Below are positions 40,529 to 51,887 of a DNA stretch of 64,000 nt, one piece after another. Location: assembly GCF_009870125.1 (NCBI RefSeq), contig NC_046681.1:1364001-1428000 (forward strand), written 5' to 3'. Made by a program: the position numbers and the translations under genes. This DNA is from Drosophila pseudoobscura (lineage: Eukaryota > Arthropoda > Insecta > Diptera > Drosophilidae). Under the pieces are notes generated by a model that ran no database searches, had not been told where the DNA came from, and saw nothing but the letters and a program-made list of their open reading frames with translations. Numbering within the stretch: the stretch's first letter is position 1; the number at the start of each line of letters is the position of its first letter.

Positions 40529-42792
40529 AACTCTGGATCACAAACAAATTTCATTACCAAGGACCTCGCTAATCGCTTACAGATCCGTAGAGAGGAGTCC
40601 TGTATTAACTTGCTTGGAATTGGCGAATCTAATTCTCAAGTAAAGGATAAAATACACACAGTGGTGAAGTCGCGAAAACTCTTCAGAAAACCCTTCTTGG
40701 TTGGGTTGTGTCGGGAAAATATGTTTCCAGGAGTTCTGCTCCTCAAATTACAAACAGTTTGAGTTGCAGTGAAGAGTGGCTAGTAGCCATCGATAGGACC
40801 TTGAAAAAGTTTTGGTCACTGGAAGAAATGCCATCTACCAAGAAAATTGCCATACCTGAGCACAAGCTATGTGAAGAACACTATCGTAAGACTCAGGTAC
40901 TATCATTAGGTCGGTTCGAAGTAAGGCTCCCATTTAAATCGGATTCAAATTGTTTAGGCAACTCCTTTGAGGTTGCGAAACGGCGGTTTTTGTCGCTTGA
41001 AAGACGATTGCATCGTGACCCTGAGTTGAAGAAAATGTACTTGGAATTCATGGAAGAGTACCTCTCCTTAGGTCATATGTCTCCTACTGACAATACGATT
41101 CCTTCTACTCCACACTACGTAATCCCTCATCAGTCTGTTCTGAGGCCCCAAAGTACGTCTACCAAGCTCCGAGTCGTGTTCGATGCTTCGTCCAAGACGT
41201 CCTCACAGGTGGCCTTAAATGACATTCTGATGGTGGGACCTACCATTCAAGAGGAATTATACTCGACACTTCTCCGTTTCCGTCTGCACAGGTTTGCCCT
41301 GACTGCTGATGTTAAAAATATGTATCGCCAAGTGATGGTGAACGAAGCGGATCGGCAGTTTCAGCTCATAGTGTGGAGAAGAGACCCTTCTGAATCCTTG
41401 AGATTATACAAGCTCAATACTGTAACCTATGGGACTGGACCACCCCCATTCTTAGCTATCCGGTGTTTGAAAAGGTTGAGTGAGTCTGCGAAGCTCTCAT
41501 TCCCTAGAGCTGCTAACCTTATTGGGTCCGACTTTTACGTCGATGACTTGTTGACTGGTGCTGCATGCGTAGAGGAGCTAAGGGCAATTAAGTCCGAAGT
41601 GTCTCAGGTTCTTCAGACCGCAGGGTTTGAGTTGACTAAGTGGTTTTCAAACTCACCCGAGATCACCGCATCTGAGAGCACAGCCAAAGCCATAACAATC
41701 TCGGATTCAGAGTCGACAAAGGCGTTAGGAATCTCATGGTTACCTACTGACGATGCCTTTAAGTTTAAAATTGACAATTCAGTTATGGGTCTCCGAGCGA
41801 CAAAACGGAACATACTATCGGTGACATCAAAGTTGTTTGACCCCCTTGGTTTATTAAGTCCTATCGTTATAAAAGCCAAGATCCTATTGCAGGAGCTTTG
41901 GCTTAACAAACTAGATTGGGATGAGTCGATCCCGCTGCATTTGGAAACAGCGTGGAATAAGTTGAAAAATTCACTATCTCAATTGGAAGACATATCCATA
42001 TCTCGGTTTGTGTATTCCAATCCGATGTCAACGGTTCAAATACATGCCTTTGCTGACGCCTCCATGAGAGCGTATGGAGCGTGCGTCTATATACGTAGAA
42101 GAACTGCAGAAGGTTTAAAAATATCATTGTTGACTTCGAAATCCAAAGTAGCGTCGCTCAAGGCCAAAACGCTCCCAAGGCTTGAGTTATGTGCCGCTCA
42201 CCTTCTCGCAGATCTCTGTCACAGAATCAAGCCCCTATTAAACGTGCCCATTGAACGAGTCGTTTATTGGTCGGATTCAGAGGTAGCTCTCCATTGGATC
42301 CGGTCTCATCCATCGTCGTTGTCGGCTTTCGTTTTAAATAGAGTGGCTGAGATTCAAGAGTGGTCAGATGATGTCACGTGACGGCATGTACCCACGAAAC
42401 AGAACCCAGCAGATATTGTCTCAAGAGGTTGTGACGTCGACGAAATCGTTCAGTCAATTTGGTTCGAAGGACCATCATTTCTGAAAGAGGAAGAAGAAAA
42501 CTGGCCCAAGAACGCTCATTTCGAACACTCCGATGATCTTCAGCTGGAAAAGAGGAAGACTGCGGTCGGGTTGACCGCGGCTGTGCGAAGTTCGGAGTTG
42601 TTAGATGTCATCGAGGGATTCTCGTCACACCTCAAACTGCTTAGAGTGTTCGTGTATGTGTTCCGCTTTATAAGAAAATGTAAAGACCCAAGCCTAAATT
42701 TCGAAAAAACTATCTCACCGACCGAATACAATGAAGCTTTTTATAAAATTGTCGAAATCGTCCAGCATCACGAGTATCAAGGAGAAATTGAA
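40529..42792 (+). pseudogene. BEL2 protease-RT-RNase H, second copy
   Basis: A second, nearly identical copy of the segment, without the 412-like insertion. It keeps LLGIGESNSQVKDKIHTVVK, which copy 1 lost, but is itself deleted from there to the end of protease (KSRKLFRKPFLVG joins directly to the LGWVV region). RT is complete in this copy: TKLRVVFDASSKTSSQ, LTADVKNMYRQVMVNEADRQ, DFYVDDLLTG. RNase H follows (FADASMRAYGACVYI, YWSDSEVALHW). A TGA at 42379-42381 replaces Trp in DVTWRHVPTKQ. The long frame 40708-42381 is open for 557 codons. Confidence 0.9.
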
Positions 42793-44097
42793 AAGGTTAG
42801 GAAAGGATCTACAATTGGTCCTTGTCTTCAGCGGTTGAACCCATTCATCCATGAAGACACAGGGACTTGGTGCAACTTTTCGTTGTTGCGAGTGGGGGGG
42901 CGACTAGCCAAAGCTCCTATATCATACGATGCCAAGTTTCCTCTGCTTTTGACTAAGCGCTCGCAATTCGTGCGAAGCTATATTCTTCATCTGCACCATT
43001 CGAATTTTCATGTCGGCCCACGAGCACTTGTGAGCATCCTTCGACAGAGCGTGTGGATAGTGAACGCTCAGGAGGTCTGCCGTCAGACAGTTCGATCGTG
43101 TATGCGCTGTTTTAAATGCAAGCCTCGAATGCTGACGCAACTCATGGGGAATTTACCCGCAGATCGACTCCGTGCTCTCCGCCCATTTTCAATTTGCGGC
43201 GTTGATTTTTGTGGACCAGTGCACACGACATTGAAAATTCGCGGAAGGCCGCCATACAAGTCATACATTGCGCTTTTTGTTTGTTTTGCGTCCAAGGCGG
43301 TTCACATAGAAATAGTTTCCGATCTAACCACTGATTTGTTTTTTGTTGGCTTTCCAAAGGTTCGTCGATCGCCGAGGATATCCCCAAGTCGTCCATTGCA
43401 ACAACGGGACGAACTTCGTCGGAGCGAACCGCCATCTCAGCGCTCTGCGTATCAGGATCAAGTAGCAAGGAGACGCAATTCGCGACTTCGCGTCAAAGAA
43501 CGGATGCGAATTTGCGTTCATACCGCCGCGAGCTCCTCACATGGGAGGGCTATTGGAGGCAGGTGTAAAAACTGCCAAGAGCCTACTCCTACGGGCGGGA
43601 GGAAGCGCGCTCCTAACCGCCGAGGAGCTCGCCACAGTCCTCGTCGGCATCGAGGCCATAATGAACTCGAGGCCGCTGGGAGCCATCAGCCAAGATCCGA
43701 GCGACGGCCAGGCCCTAACACCCGGGCACCTGCTGACAGGCGGGTCGCTCATCGCCCCCCAGCACTGCGGACTCCGGACCAGGAGAGTCTCAGTTGCTTG
43801 CGGCGATGGCGACTTGTCTCGTCAGTCAGGCAAGCGTTTTGGCGGCGATGGTCCCGCGAATATGTCCTGGGGCTGCAAATTCCGGGCAAATGGCACCAGC
43901 GGCAAACCGAACCTCAAGGAAGGAGACCTCGTCATCGTGGCCAAGGACAATCTGCCGCCTCAGGAGTGGCTCGTGGGGAGGGTCATCGCCACGCACGCAG
44001 GAGAGAACGGCATGGTCAGGGTCGTCGAAATAAGGACTAGCACTGGAGCGGTTTTTCGGCCGCCCATACACAAATTAGCGCCGCTCCCAATGTGTTG
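42793..44097 (+). pseudogene. BEL2 integrase
   Basis: KVRKGSTIGPCLQRLNPFIH, GGRLAKAPISYDAKFPLLL, HSNFHVGPRALVSILRQSVW and CMRCFKCKPRMLTQLMGNLP (HHCC-type finger) lead to the catalytic core: FSICGVDFCGPVHTTLKIRG (first Asp), [21 protein letters not shown] frameshift near 43350 precedes [20 protein letters not shown]. The second catalytic position is Asn (CNNGTNF) where BEL integrases have DNG. After another shift near 43460 comes FIPPRAPHMGGLLEAGVKTA (catalytic Glu), EAIMNSRPLGAISQDPSDG and the C-terminal domain (EWLVGRVIATHAGENGMVRV, EIRTSTGAVFRPPIHKLAPL). The C-terminal frame 43541-44097 is intact. Confidence 0.85.
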
Positions 44098-44408
44098 AAG
44101 CCGATGCAGGCGTTCAACGGGGCCGGTGTTGCGTGACCTTCCCTCTATGCGGCGATTATTGTTTATTTGGTCGTAATTATGTGTAAGTTAGGCTAGGGCA
44201 AAGCGGGAGCGCTCTTGGCGAATTCGCCCCGCTTTGCCACCGTAGGTTAGCTAGAGTAAGAGATTTGAATTGTGAAGAAAATATAGTTGTTCGCCAACCT
44301 TGAATTAGATCGAGCGTATCAAGTTTTTCGCCCCGCCAAATAAATAATTTAAATTACAGCCACCCAAAGTTTTCGGTAATTGATTAGAAAAACTCTTCTA
44401 ATTTTTCA

Positions 44409-45260
44409 ACATCTGTGGCTCTCTCCTCGGGCAGGAGACCACTTTCGGCTGGGTACTCACAGGTCCAGTGCCTCAGGTGATGAATCAAATCTCATCGTTC
44501 TCGAGTCAAATTTTCAGACGACCTATCACACAGGTAGAAGACTCGGGATCTTTTTACGACAGCAATTTCCTTCCAGCTCCCTCCGCAGAAGTTCTCAAAC
44601 GGTCTCCTGACGGAAATATTTTTCAAAATATGCACTGTATAAAATCTCTACGCTCCGGTCCGAATTCAAGCATGAACTCGAAGGTGAATCCAGGGAGAAC
44701 CGACGTGCTCGGGAAATTGGCTCCTACCGTTGCCGAATCTGCAAAGGAGTCCATCCGGTACGGACCTACCACCAATTTCTTCTCCTGAGCCCCGAAGAGA
44801 GACTCCGAGCTGTCCTTATCAACTAGAATTGCGGGAACTGCCTGGCTCACCAACACTCTGGCAAGAACAACCACACGCTACTCCACGTACCCACGTCTCG
44901 TCGTCCAGCCCGCTCAGCTTCGAGAGCATCGTCGCCATCTAAATCGAACCATGCCAAACGCCGCCCTCGTCGTCCAGCCCGCTCAGCCGCGACTGTACCG
45001 TCGCCATCTACATCGGCTCACGACGAACGACACACTCGTCTCCCCGAGAGCCGCCCCGTCGTAGGACCCACGGCGCCATCCACAGATTCCTCAAGAGCAA
45101 GGCCCGTTTTGGGCATCCGCACGCCTTTCCGACCGTGGAGCGACACTGAGTCGACGTCCTTGTCAAGTCCTGAGCGTTGCTTTTGGATGAATCGGGTCCG
45201 GGGCGTACGCCCAGCCATAGGCCACCCCATTATACTTTGCAATCCTGCAAGGGGGGGGGA
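44409..45260 (+). pseudogene. BEL3: right part, protease and gag-derived remnants
   Basis: Starts with the ACATC duplication of BEL2. ICGSLLGQETTFGWVLTGPV is the end of a BEL protease region and continues the SRTN... seen inverted at 12665. From about 44690 the order is odd: YRCRICKGVHPVRTYHQFLL, LSPEERLRAVLIN and NCLAHQHSGKNNHTLLH are Gag zinc-knuckle sequences that normally precede protease, so the internal part is rearranged. A Ser/Pro/Arg-rich stretch follows to GRTPSHRPPHYTLQSCKGGG. RT, RNase H and integrase core are absent. Confidence 0.65.
45248..45260 (+). other. BEL3 polypurine tract
   Basis: GCAAGGGGGGGGGA directly before the LTR start TGTTCAGG at 45261. It marks this LTR as a 3' LTR. 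Confidence 0.65.
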
Positions 45261-45542
45261 TGTTCAGGCCAGCAGTAAACAATTTCCGCGCACTGTGCCA
45301 ACTCCGTGCGCCCCGGTCCCAACTCGCTCTCGCGCGCTCGTAGGGGGCGCTCGGATCCACAATCCACGATCGACACGGCGCTCACGGCAGCAAAAGCATC
45401 ATAAGGCATTGAGTTAGTTAGTTACGTTTCCACCCCCGATTCAAACGGTCGAACTACCGCGCCCCAGAAGCAATCACGAAACACAGCTGCTTTTTAAGAG
45501 GTTCTACGGCTTCTAAGAGGTTCACTTGATCAACGATTTTGA

Positions 45543-48500
45543 CGTTTGGAGCAGAACCCAGCCGATTAGCTGCTTGCCAAATAGCACCTAATTCTTGGCC
45601 CTCAGCCGCTTATTTTGTTTGTTACTTATGTCTATGTCACTCATTTGTTTGTTAAAGCTTTGCGCTTGCTTACCCTGCTAAACGCTCTCTGCCAGCTCGC
45701 TCTTCGCTATCTCCGCTTTGCGTCTGCCTACCGACGTCGGCCGAGCGAAGCTGCGCTTAGCGATCGGAGCGGCAATGTAAAGGGCAGGCAAGCCACACTT
45801 GCAATTTGGATGTCACTCATTAAAGAACATATCGCAATTTTATTTCTGCGCCGAGTTTTATTTAATTGGAATAATTAGTCGGCCGATTGGGGATAAAAAA
45901 CATTATCTCCACATAAAATTTGGTGACCCCGACGTGATCTCTGAGTTGCAGTGTCAATTAATTATCATTCGCAATCGACATTCGTTAGCCTTAACAAATT
46001 TTCGGCGGTTAAGCACAATTCGGTGCTAAAACATACTTACATACACCTACTAATTTCTCTGTCGCGACAATTCGGTCAGTGCAGTGCAGCGAACTCACTA
46101 ATACACACAAGCGGAGTACAAAGCGGAATCGGACAGCTCGCACAGCCGCACAGCTAAAGGCATTAGCTGTAATCCCTTTGCTTTCGGTTCGCACGTTTAT
46201 ACGTATACAGGGTGTCTTTTTCGGTCGTGCTGAGTGACTCTTTTAAAACCTCAACATGGCAGCACCTGAGCCTACCAATGTCGCGAACGCAGCAATGCCG
46301 AGTGATGTAGATTTCTACAGGCACAAGGCCGAGTCCATCGCGCGCCAACTAAAGGCCATGGATCGCTTTCTCACCAAGGAAGAGCTTGCCGAGTTAGATG
46401 AGGCAGAACTTCAAGCTCGCTTAGAGCAAATCGAGCGAATGAATGCGGATTTCGATGCCGCTCAAACGAGCCTTGAAAGGTTGGATTTCCTGCAATTAGC
46501 CCATGATGCCCGGCTGGACTTTGCGAATGTTTATGTCAAGGTTAGGTCCAGGCTGTCGGGGGAGTTGATGGCTGCTCGCACGGTAAATGTTGCCAATTCA
46601 ACAGCTCGGCATACTCTCGAGGGAAATTCGTCGTTGTTCGCCTATAATAGTATAGGCCGTTCTCGAATGCCCTAGTTGCAGCTTCCGCGATTCGGTGGGA
46701 ACTACATGGATTGGCCAGAATTCCACTCGATGTTCTCGACAATGGTGCACAAAGACCATCGTATCCCAATCATCGAAAAATTCCAATATCTTCGTGGATG
46801 TCTAGATGGTGCTGCGCTGGATACGATTCGTTCCTTGGAACTTTCTGAGGAGAATTACGACAAGGCGTTGAATTTGCTAATGTTGCGATTCGATAATAAA
46901 CTGTTACATTTTCAGGCACACGTCAAGGCTATTTTCGGGCTGCAAGGGGTGGAGAAGGGCTCAGCTATCGACTTGCGCGCGCTCAGCGACAAAATCAATT
47001 CGCACTTGCGTGCACTTCAGACCTTGGCGACCCCGCAGGAGATTTCGGTTGGGTTGCTGATCTTCATCATAGGCACGAAACTGGACCACAAAACAAAAGA
47101 GAAATGGGAAGAGAACTTGCCGACGTCAGGATTGCCTCGGTGGTCAAGCATGGCCTCATTTTTGGAAGCGAGATGTCGGATGCTGGAGAATTTGGGATCA
47201 GCCATGGCAACAAGTCCTAGTCAACAGGTGGGAGAAGACAAACCTGTCACCCTTATCACCTCCAGTAACGACCATCCTAACCCCATATGTAACCATTGCA
47301 ATTCCTCCGAGCATTACATATCTAGATGTCAGGCATTCCTGAATCTCTCTGCGTTTGAAAGGTACAAAGAAGCAAAGAAGAGCCGCTTGTGTTTGAACTG
47401 TCTCAACAAAGGCCATGAATTGCAGAGGTGCAGGTCAGGACTTTGCAGGCATTGCCAGGCCAAACATCACACGCTACTCCACATTCAATCGGGAACTGGT
47501 GCTTCATCTTCCTCTTCACCGGCCGAGGAATCGATCCAGCAAGAGGCCGCGACTGTGCTTGTAGCAAGCGGGTGTTCTAGCCCTCCCCCCTCGATCCAGA
47601 AATCTCAGCCCAGCCAGAACGTGTTTCTACCTACTGCCCTCGTCCATGTAACAGATCGTTATGGAGCACTTATCCCATGTCGTGCCATTTTGGATTCTGC
47701 GTCACAGGCAAACTTTGTAACATCTAGACTTGCTGATCAGTTGCAGTTGGATCATCGCTCGTCTTATGTTCACATCTCTGGAATCGGAGATTCCATTCTA
47801 CCTTCCAGCAAGTCTGTACATATAGTTGTACAATCCCAGGACGCAAGCTATCGAGCTTCCTTCGCTGCAATTGTTACCAACTCAATTACGGAAATGCAGC
47901 CTAACTTCGGCCTAGACGCAAAGGATTGGCCCATGCCGAATAATCTAAAACTAGCTGATCCTAATTTCTCCAAGCCCCAACGTATCGATCTGTTGATAGG
48001 TCATAGGTGGTGATAGGTGGTGGTTTGTTCTTCGATTTAATGTGCGTCGGACAGATTCGACTATCAGACCAATTGCCAACATTGCAGGAGACAAAACTTG
48101 GTTGGATAGTGTCAGGAAGCATTGATAGCTCGGAGAATAAGCGTGCAGTTTTAGCCGCTTTTGAAAATTCCTCCTCCATCTCTAATGACGATTTTCGGCC
48201 CACAACGCTGGAGTACCAAAACTTAGAGCAGCAATGCAGGAAGCAGCTGCTCGAGTGCCAGGTGCAAGTGGAAAAACTGCGATCGGAGAATCAGGACCTG
48301 CAGCGCGAACTTTTCGATATATTAAAAACCTACATATCCACGCTAAATGAAATTCAACTTCCAACAATTTCTACTTTGCCAAATTACCTGCCATTCTATG
48401 CAATTACAGAGGTTCCCGATGATCAAGACGTAATCACGACAAGCCGCCTTCGTAAAGAAGCGCCGATTGCTGCGTTCGACGATCATCCCAGCGTAGCCGC

Positions 48501-48977
48501 CAGCTGCGCCCAAGCAAGCATCTTCAAGAGGGCCGTTGGAAAAATAGCGGTTCTGCCCCTTCAGGATGGATCTGTTGAAAGCCTTTGCCTTCCAACGGGG
48601 GGTGAATGTTCGGAGCAGAACCCAGCCGATTAGCTGCTTGCCAAATAGCACCTAATTCTTGGCCCTCAGCCGCTTATTTTGTTTGTTACTTATGTCTATG
48701 TCACTCATTTGTTTATTAAAGCTTTGCGCTTGCTTGCCCTGCTAAACGCTCTCTGCCAGCTCGCTCTTCGCTTTCTCCGCTTTGCGTCTGCCTACCGACG
48801 TCGGCCGAGCGAAGCTGCGCTTAGCGATCGGAGCGGCAATGTAAAGGGCAGGCAAGCCACACTTGCAATTTGGATGTCACTCATTAAAGAACATATCGCA
48901 ATTTTATTTCTGCGCCGAGTTTTATTTAATTGGAATAATTAGTCGGCCGATTGGGGATAAAAAACATTATCTCCACA
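45543..48977 (+). mobile_element. BEL-NA copy B
   Basis: Sister of 20027-23458. LTRs are about 45543-45913 and 48607-48977 (ending ATCTCCACA). The primer-like site TGGTGACCCCGACGTGATC is at 45921-45939. The right LTR end is intact here, unlike copy A. The left end is fused at GTTTGGAG, where host LTR and element share bases, so no clean duplication is visible. It has the same coding plan as copy A, including the coiled coil. Confidence 0.85.
46256..48633 (+). pseudogene. BEL-NA copy B polyprotein, two lesions
   Basis: Same start (MAAPEPTNVANAAMPSDVDF) and same domains as copy A. A TAG at 46673-46675 replaces the Glu codon in SRMPELQL. A 17-base insertion near 48002 (TCATAGGTGGTGATAGG, a near-duplication of adjacent sequence) shifts the frame after RIDLLIG. 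After the insertion the coiled coil (LECQVQVEKLRSENQDLQRE), the FYAITEVPDDQDVITTSRLR segment and the integrase-like end (KRAVGKIAVLPLQDGSVESL) are open to 48633. A few conservative changes separate the copies (ENQDLQ/ENQELQ, FDDHPS/FDEHPS). Confidence 0.85.
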
Positions 48978-49011
48978 GAGAATTGATCTTCGATCCGCCC
49001 CACTACAAACA

Positions 49012-50225
49012 AGGAACAAAAGTTCGTTCCTGGTAGAGGTGGGGGTTTGAAAAAAAAAACACTTGGTGGCGAGGCGAGGTAAAAAAAGGCACTTTATGCC
49101 AGGGTAGTAGTCTTGCCAGTTTTCTCGGCGCACAGTTATTACTTTCGCCCGATTTTTGCGAAGCGCACACCGAACGGGATTTTTCCAGTTCCCTTTTATT
49201 CGTTTTCGGTTTTTTCGTTGTGGGAAGTTTTTTAGTTTGTTGCACGTGGTCGATTAAAATTATATAATTTTTTCCCGAGGCGGAAATAGTTTTAGCTGCA
49301 CCGATTCAAATTTTCAAAATATAACTAGCTGGTGCTTTTGGACTGCTTAAATATGAGCCTGCAGATCTCCACGCTCCGCTTTGAAAGTTCCGTTGCGATG
49401 CGCCGCACAGCACTTACGAGAGCTTTGATCAGCTGTGCCCTAAATGGAGCTTGCGTGCACCCACCCCAACTATGCTATGACATGCATCGATAATTGGCCC
49501 AAGGTTATTGCATGCGATATGCCCGAGCACCAAAGCAATAACCTAAACTGGGTCTGTATTATCCAACCGCAACCGTTACCAAATAATGGATCTTTACCGA
49601 ATGAACTGCATATTAATTATATAAAAATAGTAAGAAATTAAAGAAGGATATTGGGCCGACATTACACATAAATTGGGGCTCCCGTTGTCACATTCCGCAA
49701 GATTTTTCGTTTTCAAAACGAAAACATTTTCGTTGACGAAATGAAAAGTAAACGGCTTTTTATACAACGAAACGACGAAAACGAAAAAAATAGATGACTT
49801 ATTGATGCATTAACATAAACTTGAGACCTATATCAGAGTAATTTATCTTTTGCTTTTTTTATAAATAATTTTATTTAAACCCAACCTCAAATTATGCTCG
49901 AAAAAAATTGGCCAGGGTAACAATAATGTTAATGTATGTGTGTGTGTAGGAAGCTGGGTTGCATACGGTACATAAGCCGTCTACAGTTTGGTCGTCGCAA
50001 CTAGAACTTGAACCAGTTGGACTGCGGAGTTGGTATCCTACGTTTCGCAAAGGAGGATCTGAACACACGGCGACAGCCTCTGATGATTGCGATGGGAAAT
50101 GAGTGACAGGCAGTTGGGGTACTATTTCTGATACAGAAGTTTATGAAACAAATGCATATCCATATATAGCTAGCAGTGGTACTCTTATTGTATGGGAAGG
50201 AACGCAGATGTTTCTTGTGAGTGTT
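49012..50225. other. Unassigned sequence, no clear gene
   Basis: About 1.2 kb right of the BEL3 LTR. It contains a GGAACAAAAGTTCGTTCC palindrome at 49013-49030 and several CGTTTTC/GAAAACG inverted motifs (49700-49790). Near 50000-50215 a coding-looking stretch reads LEPVGLRSWYPTFRKGGSEH and, after a break, DTEVYETNAYPYIASSGTLI. I do not recognise a family. The DINE-1 copy at 50226 cuts this stretch, so an old gene fragment or unknown transposon could have been here. Confidence 0.3.
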
Positions 50226-51316
50226 TTTATACCCGATACTCAAAATGAGTATTTGGGTATATTAGATTTCTGGTAAAAGTGTATGTGTGTAACGTCCAGA
50301 AGGAATCGTTTCCGACCCCATAAAGTATATATATTCTTGATCAGCATCAATAGCCGAGTCGATTGAGCCATGTCTGTCTGTCCGTCTGTCCGTCCCCTTC
50401 AGCGCCTAGTGCTCAAAGACTATAAGAGCTAGAGCATCGATGTTTTGGATTCAGACTTCTGTGATATGTCACTGCTACAAAAATATTTCAAAACTTTGCC
50501 CCGCCCACTTCCGCCCCCACAAAAGACGAAAATCTGTGGCATCCACATTTTTAAAGATACGAGAAAACCAAAAACGCAGATTCGTAGAAGATGACTATAG
50601 CTTCTAGAGTGCAAAATCTGAACCAGATCGTATAATTATTATAGCCAGAATCAAAAAAACAATTTCATTCTTTCTCGCTCTGTCTCTCTCTAACACACAG
50701 GTTTCATGGTCGGTTTTGCCAATTGCAAAATGTTCAAGGATCTCAGAACCTATAAGAACTAGAGCAACCAAATTTGGTATCCCCACTCCTGTGATATCGG
50801 ACCTTGACCGTTTCGTGTCAAAATTTCGCCACACCCCCTTCCGCCCCCGCAAAGGACCAAAATCTGGGGTATCCACAAATCTCAGAGACTATTAACGCTA
50901 GAGTAACCAAATTTAGTATCCGCACTCCTTCCTGTTAGATCTCACTATAAAACGTATAACTCAAAATTTCGCCCCACCCCCTTCCGCCCCCACAAAGGAC
51001 GAAAATTTGTTGCATCCACAATATTGCAGATTTGAGAAAACTAAAAACGCAGAATCATAGATAATGACCATATCTATCAGATTTCTGAATCTGGATCAGA
51101 TCAGATCATTTTTATAGCCAAAAGGAACAAATCAATTTGCAGTGGCTACGCAGCGCCCGACGTCACGCTCAGACTGATTTTCTGTCTCTCTCGCACGCAC
51201 TCTTTGTCGTGTCGTTTAATATTAGCGGCGTCAGCCGGAGGAGAGCCATACTGACTAAGTATCGGGTATAACTGTAGAGTTGCGGTGTCCGCAGCAACTC
51301 ACAACGTTCCCCCTCG
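50226..51316 (+). mobile_element. DINE-1/INE-1-like copy 3
   Basis: Reads in the usual DINE-1 sense: ATACCCGATACTCAAAATGA, GAATCGTTTCCGACCC, TATATATTCTTGATCAGCAT, GTCTGTCTGTCCGTCTGTCC (50370-50395), repeated CTTTGCCCCGCCCACTTCCG-type blocks, and the terminal GAGTTGC/GCAACTC hairpin ending CGTTCCCCCTCG. Opposite orientation to the copies in the 412-like element and somewhat more diverged. No coding sequence. Confidence 0.85.
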
Positions 51317-51887
51317 TTTGATTTGTGTTGTTTGGTACAAGGATTGAGTTTTTCTTTCTCCAACTTTCACTTTAACGGCTATCGAGGCAGGACTGTAACT
51401 GTTAATGAAAGTTACATAGAAATAGAAGGGCTCAGAAGGAACCAAAAAAAAACAATGACAATTAAAGCCACACTATGCTACAACATCTTGGTTCGGATCC
51501 GTAGCGGCATTTTCTAAGACGTCGCAGAAAGCGAGCTAGCGGAGCATCCGGGCAGGGCCCTGGGCCTGGGTCTGCTCGGAGGTTGTGGATGGCGCAAGGA
51601 TTGTGGCCGGTGGAGGTTATGTAACCGGGCAGGTGAACTGTCCAACGATTTCCAAAGGAGAAAAAATCTCGGCCCCACACCAAGGTCGGCTCCCGAAGAG
51701 TAATCCCTTCAAGGGTGGGAGTTTGGTGTGGGGGCAGAACTATGGATGAGCTGGGTGGGCTACCGCTCGTGGCCAGGGCCCTATGGGCGACACAGTAATA
51801 AAACCACAAGGGCTAAGATAAAAATCGCATTTTTCCCTACAGTGCACTTTAACATACCGTTTTCCGACTTTTCCACGGAGACGCGAG
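51317..51887. other. Unassigned sequence between DINE-1 and LTR
   Basis: About 570 bases. One frame gives LVQGLSFSFSNFHFNGYRGR then TVTVNESYIEIEGL to 51440; another gives ARIVAGGGYVTGQVNCPTIS at about 51595-51655. Neither is recognised. The GC-rich part (51530-51800) may derive from a BEL-type element because it abuts a BEL3-type LTR, but this is unproven. Confidence 0.25.

Larger units (their letters stand above)
24389..44408 (+). mobile_element. BEL2: BEL/Pao element with TSD ACATC and nested insertions
   Basis: LTRs at 24389-24699 and 44127-44408 (TGTTGCGTGACC...AATTTTTCA) are flanked by the 5-base duplication ACATC (24384-24388 and 44409-44413), the usual length for BEL/Pao. A primer site TGGCGCCCCCGGGTGGACC starts at 24700. 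Internal parts: leader with a 55-bp triplicate, gag (25735-27100), protease-RT-RNase H present twice (27094-40528 and 40529-42792), integrase (42793-44097) and a GGGGCC purine-rich run before the 3' LTR. The 412-like element (28090-39119) splits the first RT. Several stops and frameshifts mean it is not autonomous. It inserted in BEL3 within a few bases of the U element's 3' LTR. Confidence 0.9.
45261..49011 (+). repeat. BEL3 3' LTR, interrupted by BEL-NA copy B
   Basis: The LTR runs TGTTCAGGCCAGCAG... at 45261-45542, then resumes GAGAATTGATCTTCGATCCG at 48978 and ends CCACTACAAACA at 49011. The uninterrupted LTR at 51888-52212 gives the same sequence across the gap (GACGTTTGGAGAATAGATCT), which fixes the insertion point. 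Confidence 0.85.
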
